Source: an uncultured Acetatifactor sp. | Lineage (GTDB): Bacteria; Bacillota; Clostridia; Lachnospirales; Lachnospiraceae | Reading direction: 5' to 3' | DNA: 64,000 bases | NCBI GenBank assembly: GCA_947625675.1 | Contig: CANQPH010000006.1 | Coordinates: forward strand, 26,553-90,552 | Part shown: piece by piece, positions 58,994-64,000 of the stretch | How the letters are laid out: every line of letters begins with the position of its first letter | How positions within the stretch are numbered: position 1 is the stretch's first letter | Program-made: the position numbers and the translations under genes | The notes under the pieces: generated by a model | Told to the model about the DNA's origin: nothing | The model's input: only the letters and a program-made list of their open reading frames with translations | Databases searched by the model: none

Positions 58994-60400
58994 TTACGCT
59001 TTATAGACGCAGCAGGCGTGAGGGGCCAGCCTGGCGGAAATCTGACGAAATCCTTCCTTGTCGGCGGGAGCGGAAGCCATCCGCTCACCGGTCCAGAGTT
59101 CGCTCCAGGTTCTAACGCTATCTGAGTTGACGGCGTTATCCGGGCTCTGGGCACTGGCGCCACGAGCTTCATCTTTGTAGGCGTCGGAAACAGCACCGCC
59201 GCATTGAGCTGGTTTGAAAGCCGTCAGCTCATCGGGGAATTTGGCCGTGACGATGCGTTCTTCGTCGCTTAAATTGAAGAGCGCCAGGTAGGAAGCCCCG
59301 GTATCCGCATTTTGGGCGGCCCAGACGGCCTGTTTGTCATCCCGCACAAGCTGTCTTGGGCGGCAGTGGGGAGTGCGCATGGCCAGCACTTCTTCGTTGG
59401 TTAGAAGGGCCAGGGTCTCTTTGTCCAGCTTGGTCAGCTCCGCCCCCAGCATAAGAGGAGAGCCGAAGATGCACCAGAGGGTCATCATGGTGCGCTGCTC
59501 GTCCGGGGTGAAATTGGTCTGCCTCTCATGGCCGAAGCCCTTGCCCAAAGCGCCCAGGGGCAGCATGTCGCAGTCGGGGTAGCATCCTTCCGATACGTGG
59601 TTTTGCCACAGTTCGCAGCGCCGGAACATATCCTTCAGCAAATCCCAGCGATCCCAGAAATCGTCCGTGATGCGCCACAGGTTGGCGTGGGTCTCATAGT
59701 GCCAGGCTTCTTCGATCAGGGCGGGGCCGGGAGAGAGGGAGAGCACGATGGGACGGCCGCATTTTTCGATGGCCTTTGCCAGCATTTCCACCTCGTGCCT
59801 TGCAGAGTAAGGCCTGTGGGGATACAGGTTGGTGTTGCAGATGTCGTCGCACTTGATGTAATCCACGCCCCAGGAGGCATAAAGCTCCAGGAGGGAATCA
59901 TAATAGGCCTGTCCGGCGGGCAGGTTGCGCACCCCGTACATGTCCGGGTTCCAGCCGCAGATGGAGCTGGGATCGGCGATCTCGTCGGCGGCGACCTCCG
60001 TTCCCTTGATCTTGCCGTGAAGATGGGCGGCCAGCCTGGGGATTCCCCGCATGATATGGATGCCGAATTTCAGCCCCAGGCTATGAATGTAGCTTGCCAG
60101 AGGCGCAAACCCGGCGCCGTCCCTGGAGGAAGGGAATCGTTCCGGATCCGGGAGCAGACGGGAGTATTCATCCATTTCCAGCCGGGAAAAAGGAATGTAC
60201 TGATACTGATTTCTTTGGGAACCGGCTCCGTGGGCGTACCATTGGATGTCCACCACGACATATTCCCAGCCGTAGTCCTTCAAATGAGCGGCCATGTAGT
60301 CCGCATTGGCCCGAACCTGGGCCTCGTTGACCGTGGTGTCATAGTAATCGTAGCTGTTCCAGCCCATGGGCGGGAGCGGCGAAAAACTGTTTTTGTTCAT
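58994..60400 (-). CDS. Alpha-galactosidase-like GH27 enzyme
   Basis: The product has 468 residues from the ATG at 60400; a longer frame to 60472 is poly-Lys and unsupported. GH27 TIM barrel: PPMGWNSYDYYD, YVVVDIQWY, FGIHIMRGIP, nucleophile Asp in VDYIKCDDI and acid/base Asp in WRITDDFWDRW. The usual KYDNC motif reads KCDDI, and an FGIHIMRG-type barrel is seen in the alpha-galactosidase/isomaltodextranase branch, so substrate specificity is uncertain. There is no signal peptide. Confidence 0.85.
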   Translation of the reverse strand: MNKNSFSPLPPMGWNSYDYYDTTVNEAQVRANADYMAAHLKDYGWEYVVVDIQWYAHGAGSQRNQYQYIPFSRLEMDEYSRLLPDPERFPSSRDGAGFAPLASYIHSLGLKFGIHIMRGIPRLAAHLHGKIKGTEVAADEIADPSSICGWNPDMYGVRNLPAGQAYYDSLLELYASWGVDYIKCDDICNTNLYPHRPYSARHEVEMLAKAIEKCGRPIVLSLSPGPALIEEAWHYETHANLWRITDDFWDRWDLLKDMFRRCELWQNHVSEGCYPDCDMLPLGALGKGFGHERQTNFTPDEQRTMMTLWCIFGSPLMLGAELTKLDKETLALLTNEEVLAMRTPHCRPRQLVRDDKQAVWAAQNADTGASYLALFNLSDEERIVTAKFPDELTAFKPAQCGGAVSDAYKDEARGASAQSPDNAVNSDSVRTWSELWTGERMASAPADKEGFRQISARLAPHACCVYKA

Positions 60401-60464
60401 GACGAGGTTTCCTTTCTTTTTCTTTTTTTTGAAAAACACTTTTTCTTCTTTCTTGAAAAAACAC

Positions 60465-60493
60465 TTGAACAATTACTCCAAAAATGCTATAGT
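60465..60493 (+). promoter_or_regulatory. Promoter of the antisense (antitoxin) RNA
   Basis: TTGAAC, a 17-bp spacer and TATAGT; transcription would start near 60500 and run toward the terminator at 60544. Confidence 0.7.
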
Positions 60494-60499
60494 ATAGAC

Positions 60500-60600
60500 A
60501 TACAGGAAACAACCGCCCACAAAGTGGTTGACCTCCCAGGTGGAAATAAGCCTACCTGCTAACGGGTCAAGTTAAACAAGGTAGGCTTATTTATTTTCGC
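60500..60600 (+). ncRNA. Probable antitoxin RNA of a type I toxin-antitoxin locus
   Basis: A ~100-nt transcript is expected from the promoter at 60465-60493 to the terminator at 60544-60600. It contains the hairpin CCGCCCAC-AAA-GTGGTTG and ends inside the 3' end of the toxin gene on the other strand, the convergent overlap seen in txpA/ratA- and bsrG/SR4-type systems. Boundaries are estimated. Confidence 0.55.
60544..60600 (+). terminator. Strong terminator shared with the toxin 3' end
   Basis: AAATAAGCCTACCT pairs perfectly with AGGTAGGCTTATTT (14 bp) and is followed by ATTTT on the plus strand. The toxin stop codon (60591-60593, minus) lies in the stem. Confidence 0.85.
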
Positions 60601-60689
60601 TTATCGTTCCTACTATCTATGTAGGTAAGCAATGCTATCAGGAAAGTACCGCCCAAAAAAAGAAGGCTTAAAATTTCGTATACATCCAT
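60591..60689 (-). CDS. Putative holin-like toxin (type I toxin-antitoxin peptide)
   Basis: The product has 32 residues, with an ideal GGAGGTGAT 4 bp before the ATG. MDVYEILSLLFLGGTFLIAL continues into LTYIDSRNDKRK: one hydrophobic helix with a charged basic tail. This is the pattern of the putative holin-like toxin family (Hol_Tox), whose members depolarise membranes and are silenced by antisense RNA. A TATAAT lies at 60757-60762 on the same strand. Too short for routine gene finding, but the family match and ribosome binding site are persuasive. Confidence 0.8.
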   Translation of the reverse strand: MDVYEILSLLFLGGTFLIALLTYIDSRNDKRK

Positions 60690-60756
60690 CAGCATCACCT
60701 CCCTTCTTTTCAGCTCGGGAGGCTACCACCTTGCAACACGGTTGTTCCTGTATGGG

Positions 60757-60762
60757 ATTATA
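60757..60762 (-). promoter_or_regulatory. -10 element of the toxin gene
   Basis: TATAAT on the minus strand, 68 bp upstream of the toxin ATG; a -35 is not clear because the region is occupied by a long palindrome. Confidence 0.45.
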
Positions 60763-60822
60763 CCATGTCAGCAGGAAATCAAGCGCCCACGTAGTGGGCA
60801 TTTGATTTCACCTGACATGGTA
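60761..60822. repeat. 62-bp near-perfect palindrome
   Basis: TACCATGTCAG...CTGACATGGTA, with AGGAAATCAA/TTGATTTC and GCCCAC-GTA-GTGGGC inside, gives about 28 paired bases. More small hairpins follow to about 60892 (AGTGCGGCAGCACT, CGCCTGCGCAGCAGGCG). It lies at the toxin promoter. Confidence 0.8.
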
Positions 60823-61009
60823 ACGACAGAATCAGACAGTGCGGCAGCACTGCGCCTGCGCAGCAGGCGGATTCTGGAGTTTATTGTACCATAATAACCC
60901 TTATAAAACAAGCTGTAAACCGGGAAAATTTTCAAAAAAAGAAGCCCATGTAAACGATATTCCGTTTATATGGGCTTTAAACGTAACTTTTAAGCCAAAG
61001 CTGCTCCTG

Positions 61010-61039
61010 GCCGAACGGACGAGCGAACTGTAGCAGAAA
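61010..61039. repeat. Element end related to 50081-50256
   Basis: CGGACGAGCGAACTGTAGCA is close to the right end of the 50-kb element (CGGACGAATGAACTGTTATAGCA). Probably a truncated copy. Confidence 0.45.
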
Positions 61040-61075
61040 TGTTCAAAATTTGCAAGCTTTTGATTGTTATTTGAA

Positions 61076-61104
61076 TGGACATGGTGATTTTTGCGGAGTA
61101 TAAT
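61076..61104 (+). promoter_or_regulatory. Promoter of the uronate operon
   Basis: TGGACA, a 17-bp spacer and TATAAT, 49 bp before the dehydrogenase ATG. Confidence 0.6.
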
Positions 61105-61152
61105 GGTATCATAAAAGAAAATTTATCCAAAATGGAAAGGAGAGTATTTGTT

Positions 61153-61959
61153 ATGGGTGATTTTTTGCAGAAATTTTCCCTGGAGGGAAAAGTGGCGCTG
61201 GTAACGGGGGCTTCCTATGGAATCGGCTTCGCCATCGCCACCGCATATGCGCAGTGCGGGGCCACCATCGTGTTCAATGACATCAATCAGGCGCTGGTGG
61301 ACAAGGGCCTGGCGGCTTATGCGGAAAAAGGGATCAAGGCCCACGGTTATGTGTGCGACGTGACCAATGAAGAGGATGTGCAGAAGTTTGTCGCACAGGT
61401 GACGGAAGAAGTAGGGCCCATCGACATCCTGGTGAACAACGCCGGCATCATCAAGCGGATCCCCATGGTGGAAATGTCCGCCAAGGATTTCCGGCAGGTG
61501 ATCGACGTGGATCTGAATGGTCCCTTCATCGTGACCAAGGCGGTGCTGCCTTCCATGATGGAGCGCAGGAAAGGGAAGATCATCAACATCTGCTCCATGA
61601 TGTCCGAACTGGGCCGGGAGACCGTGTCCGCTTATGCGGCGGCCAAGGGCGGACTGAAGATGCTGACCAAGAATATCGCATCCGAATACGGCGCCTACAA
61701 CATTCAGTGCAACGGCATCGGGCCCGGCTACATCGCCACGCCTCAGACCGCACCTTTGCGGGAGATCCAGCCGGATGGCAGCAGGCATCCTTTCGATCAG
61801 TTCATCGTGGCCAAGACTCCTGCGGAGCGCTGGGGCAATGCGGAAGATCTGCAGGGTCCCGCCGTGTTCCTGGCTTCCGAGGCTTCGGATTTCGTGAACG
61901 GACTGATCCTGTACGTGGATGGCGGCATCCTGGCCTACATCGGCAAGCAGCCCGGGTGA
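61153..61959 (+). CDS. SDR-family ketogluconate/uronate dehydrogenase (DhuD/KduD/gluconate 5-dehydrogenase-like)
   Basis: The product has 268 residues from the ATG 10 bp after GGAGAG. SDR motifs: VTGASYGIGFA, NNAGIIKR, the Ser in NICSMMSELG, YAAAKGG of the YxxxK pair, and a long substrate loop (QTAPLREIQPDGSRHPFDQF). The GIIKR signature is shared by KduD, DhuD and gluconate 5-dehydrogenases. With the DhuI-like isomerase and KDPG aldolase downstream, reduction of 3-deoxy-D-glycero-2,5-hexodiulosonate to 2-keto-3-deoxygluconate is the best fit. Confidence 0.87.
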   Translation: MGDFLQKFSLEGKVALVTGASYGIGFAIATAYAQCGATIVFNDINQALVDKGLAAYAEKGIKAHGYVCDVTNEEDVQKFVAQVTEEVGPIDILVNNAGIIKRIPMVEMSAKDFRQVIDVDLNGPFIVTKAVLPSMMERRKGKIINICSMMSELGRETVSAYAAAKGGLKMLTKNIASEYGAYNIQCNGIGPGYIATPQTAPLREIQPDGSRHPFDQFIVAKTPAERWGNAEDLQGPAVFLASEASDFVNGLILYVDGGILAYIGKQPG

Positions 61960-62060
61960 AAAATCCTTGCCAATTAGGGAAAATCGTAATATAATAGTCG
62001 CAGGAGGGCTTCGATTCCGCTCCTGCGACTATTTCCACGAGAAAAAGGAGAGAATTTATA

Positions 62061-62702
62061 ATGAAAATCGGATTGATCAATGAAAATAGTCAGGCAGCGA
62101 AGAACGAATTGATCTGCGCCACCCTGAAAAAAGTGGTGGAGCCCATGGGGCACGAAGTGGTGAATTTCGGCATGTTCGGGGCGGAAGATCCCAACTCCTT
62201 GACCTATGTGCAGAACGGCATTCTGGCGGGAGTGCTTTTAAACAGCGGAGCGGTGGATTACGTGATCACCGGCTGCGGCACCGGAGAAGGGGCCATGCTG
62301 GCGTGTAATTCCTTCCCGAAGGTGCTGTGCGGGCACATCGAGTCTCCCCTGGACGCCTATCTGTTCTCCCAGGTGAATGACGGAAACTGCGTGGCGCTTC
62401 CTTTCGCCGAGAACTTCGGGTGGGGCGGAGAGCTGAATCTGCAGTATATTTTTGAAAAGCTTTTTGCGGCTCCCGGGGGCGGAGGTTATCCGCCGGAGAG
62501 AGTGGTGCCGGAGCAGCGCAACAAGAAGATCCTGGATCAGGTGAAGGAAGTGACCCATACGGACATGGCGACGATCCTCCGGAAGCTGGATCGGGAGCTG
62601 GTGCGGGGCGCCCTGGCCGGAGAAGCGTTTCAGAAGTATTTCTTCGCCAACTGCAAGTGCGAGGAGCTGGCGGCCTGCGTGAAGGAGATCATCGGAGCCT
62701 GA
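62061..62702 (+). CDS. RpiB/LacA/LacB-family isomerase, DhuI-like
   Basis: The product has 213 residues. RpiB fold: MKIGLINENSQAAKNELICA, then DYVITGCGTGEGAMLACNSF with the catalytic Cys of the family. It is longer than RpiB (~150) by a C-terminal ~60-residue tail, as in DhuI, the streptococcal 4-deoxy-L-threo-5-hexosulose-uronate isomerase. Being next to the SDR gene and KDPG aldolase fits. The fold is clear; substrate assignment rests on context. A hairpin (CAGGAG...CTCCTG, 62000-62028) lies in the leader, so partial termination is possible. Confidence 0.8.
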   Translation: MKIGLINENSQAAKNELICATLKKVVEPMGHEVVNFGMFGAEDPNSLTYVQNGILAGVLLNSGAVDYVITGCGTGEGAMLACNSFPKVLCGHIESPLDAYLFSQVNDGNCVALPFAENFGWGGELNLQYIFEKLFAAPGGGGYPPERVVPEQRNKKILDQVKEVTHTDMATILRKLDRELVRGALAGEAFQKYFFANCKCEELAACVKEIIGA

Positions 62703-62806
62703 GCCGTCCCTAGAGGGCGGATCGGTAACTGAATAAGGGGATCCACAGGAGTCCGTGTTTGCGCCGTTTTCATGGATTCTGACGAAAAGCGGCGCAGAGA
62801 GGTGGC

Positions 62807-63775
62807 ATGATGAATCCAGTATTAGAGAAATTGAGCAAGATCGGTATTGTACCAGTGGTGAAGATTGACAATGCGGAGGACGCAATCTCCCTTGCCAAGG
62901 CCCTTTGCGCAGGAGGCCTTCCCTGTGCGGAAGTGACCTTCCGCACGACGGCGGCAGCGGCGGCCATTCGGGCCATGACGGAGAATTTCCCCCAGATGTG
63001 CGTGGGCGCAGGCACGGTTCTGACGGCGGCCCATGTGGATGCCGCCATTGCGGCGGGCGCACAGTTCATGGTGAGCCCCGGCCTGAATCCCAGGACGGTG
63101 AAATATTGTATGGAGAAGGAGATTCCCATCACTCCCGGAACCTCTACCCCCAGCGACATCGAACAGGCCATCGAGCTGGGACTGGACGTGGTGAAGTTCT
63201 TCCCGGCGGAGCAGTCCGGCGGTCTGGCCAAGATCAAGGCCCTGGCGGGCCCCTACGTGAACATGAAGTTCATGCCCACCGGCGGCATCAATGCCAAGAA
63301 CCTGACCACTTATCTGGATTATGACAAGATCATCGCCTGCGGCGGTTCCTGGATGGTTCCCAGCGACCTCATCAATGCCGGGGAATGGGATAAGATCGAG
63401 CAGCTGACCAGAGAAGCGGTGCAGACTATGCTTGGCTTTGAACTGGCCCACATCGGCATCAACATGGAGAATGAGGAAGAAGCCATGAAGGCGGCGAACA
63501 GATTCTCCTTCCTGCTGGGTATGCCCGTGAAGCCGGGCAACACCGCCGTGTTCGTGGGCAGCGCCGTGGAATTGACCAAGAGCCCGTATCTTGGAAAGAA
63601 TGGCCACATCGCCATTCGGACCAACTATATCGTGAGGGCCGTGAATTATCTGGAGAGCGTTCTGGGCTTCACCTTCAATCAGGAAAGCGCCAAGTATGAC
63701 GACAAGGGCAGGCTGAAGGCGATTTATCTGTCGGAAGAGATCGCCGGGTTCGCCGTGCATCTGGTACAAAAATAA
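62807..63775 (+). CDS. KDPG/KHG aldolase fused to a C-terminal VOC-like domain
   Basis: The product has 322 residues. Residues 1-212 form a class I aldolase: PVVKIDNAEDA, catalytic Glu in CAEVTFRT, GAGTVLT, Schiff-base Lys in VVKFFPAE and phosphate site PTGGI. Residues about 217-322 resemble a single glyoxalase/VOC repeat (AHIGINMENEEEAMKAANRF, HIAIRTNYIVRAVNYLESVL). KDPG aldolases are normally ~210 residues, so this is a fusion. The aldolase splits 2-keto-3-deoxy-6-phosphogluconate to pyruvate and glyceraldehyde 3-phosphate. The VOC-like part has no assigned role. Confidence 0.9.
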   Translation: MMNPVLEKLSKIGIVPVVKIDNAEDAISLAKALCAGGLPCAEVTFRTTAAAAAIRAMTENFPQMCVGAGTVLTAAHVDAAIAAGAQFMVSPGLNPRTVKYCMEKEIPITPGTSTPSDIEQAIELGLDVVKFFPAEQSGGLAKIKALAGPYVNMKFMPTGGINAKNLTTYLDYDKIIACGGSWMVPSDLINAGEWDKIEQLTREAVQTMLGFELAHIGINMENEEEAMKAANRFSFLLGMPVKPGNTAVFVGSAVELTKSPYLGKNGHIAIRTNYIVRAVNYLESVLGFTFNQESAKYDDKGRLKAIYLSEEIAGFAVHLVQK

Positions 63776-63842
63776 ATCCGGGCGGCCGGTGGGTTTCCTA
63801 GGAACAGCATAAATCCGGGCAGCCGGTGGGCCACCGGAACAA
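63776..63842 (+). repeat. Direct repeat, ~40-bp unit, two copies
   Basis: AAATCCGGGC(G/A)GCCGGTGGG occurs at 63774 and 63811. Then two hairpins (GGCCTTGGCGCAAGCCGGGG-type and GCCGCTCGTGCGGC) precede the next gene. Confidence 0.7.
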
Positions 63843-63914
63843 ATATAAGAGGCCTTGGCGCAAGCCGGGGCCCCTTAAGATGGAAAGCCGCTCGTGCGGC
63901 GGAAAAGAGGCAAA

Positions 63915-64000
63915 ATGGCAAAAGTGATTACCATGGGGGAGATTATGCTGAGATTGTCCACCCCCAATTTTGAAAAATTTATTCAGGCGGACGAATTTGA
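63915..64000 (+). CDS. PfkB-family sugar kinase, probable 2-keto-3-deoxygluconate kinase (5' part)
   Basis: Only 28 codons are inside the window: VITMGEIMLRLSTPNFEKF is the usual start of KdgK-type PfkB kinases (first strand and G-E-x-x-x-R substrate motif). Frame runs off the right edge. Following the KDPG aldolase, phosphorylation of 2-keto-3-deoxygluconate would complete the pathway. Confidence 0.8.
   Translation, partial: MAKVITMGEIMLRLSTPNFEKFIQADEF

Noticed and set aside
1..64000. Prophage, integrative element or insertion sequence
   Set aside because: No integrase, transposase, relaxase or phage structural gene could be read on either strand; only small palindromic elements and the AT-rich gene pair suggest mobility.

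Overview
The window looks like chromosomal DNA of a gut-associated Lachnospiraceae-type Firmicute (Clostridia). The GC content is moderately high (about 55% by eye), with AGGAGG-type ribosome binding sites and sigma-A promoters. The gene set fits: bile salt hydrolase, a VanG-type cluster, A-type flavoprotein FprA, FeoA/FeoA/FeoB, BceRSAB, GH27, GH172 and an unsaturated-uronate pathway. No integrase, transposase, phage module or CRISPR array was found. The genus is inference.

Layout. 1-6.2 kb: edge-truncated ABC exporter membrane protein, mntP, cold-shock gene, an IbrA/IbrB-like pair (PAPS-reductase-like plus ParB-like), an EIIA-like protein lacking both active-site histidines, and an AT-rich DUF4160/DUF2442 pair ending at tRNA-Pro. 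6.3-14.7 kb: SDR, lipoprotein, flavin reductase, an HD domain in one open frame with a nitroreductase, tRNA-Gly, flavodoxin with an OhrR/MarR regulator, gene remnants, bile salt hydrolase and an esterase. 14.7-18 kb: copper module (CsoR operator, csoR, copA with a CopZ-like tail). 18-23.3 kb: bceRSAB peptide-antibiotic sensing and detoxification. 23.3-27.8 kb: vanR-vanS-vanG-vanT, with matching 11-bp repeat arrays upstream of vanR and vanG and a racemase with the serine-racemase asparagine. 28-36 kb: orphan regulator, fprA, C39 peptidase-like protein, GntR-ABC operon, phosphatase, DegV, metF. 36-40.5 kb: DtxR-family regulator, feoA, feoA, feoB and two small Cys-rich membrane proteins. 40.5-44.4 kb: a second regulator/ABC/kinase operon. 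44.5-56 kb: yqeY, thioesterase, MATE, PHP phosphatase, DegV, C26 amidohydrolase, LtaS-like, YfhO and YitT. 56-60.4 kb: GH172, AraC and GH27. 60.4-61 kb: a type I toxin-antitoxin locus (32-residue holin-like toxin and convergent antisense RNA). 61-64 kb: DhuD/KduD-like dehydrogenase, DhuI-like isomerase, KDPG aldolase and the start of a KDG-kinase-like gene, a route from unsaturated uronates to pyruvate and glyceraldehyde 3-phosphate.

The most unusual whole-window feature is about twenty unrelated, degenerate, short-period tandem repeats (16-70 bp units). Nearly all sit at gene boundaries: between genes of an operon, just after a start codon, just before a stop, or inside a protein as a low-complexity insert. 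Some have lengthened proteins (CsoR, BceB, thioesterase, the EIIA-like protein), one interrupts an LtaS catalytic domain, and one makes yfhO and yitT overlap out of frame by 233 bp. Two further places (HD/nitroreductase and CopA/CopZ) are neighbouring genes joined in frame across sequence that still resembles an intergenic leader.
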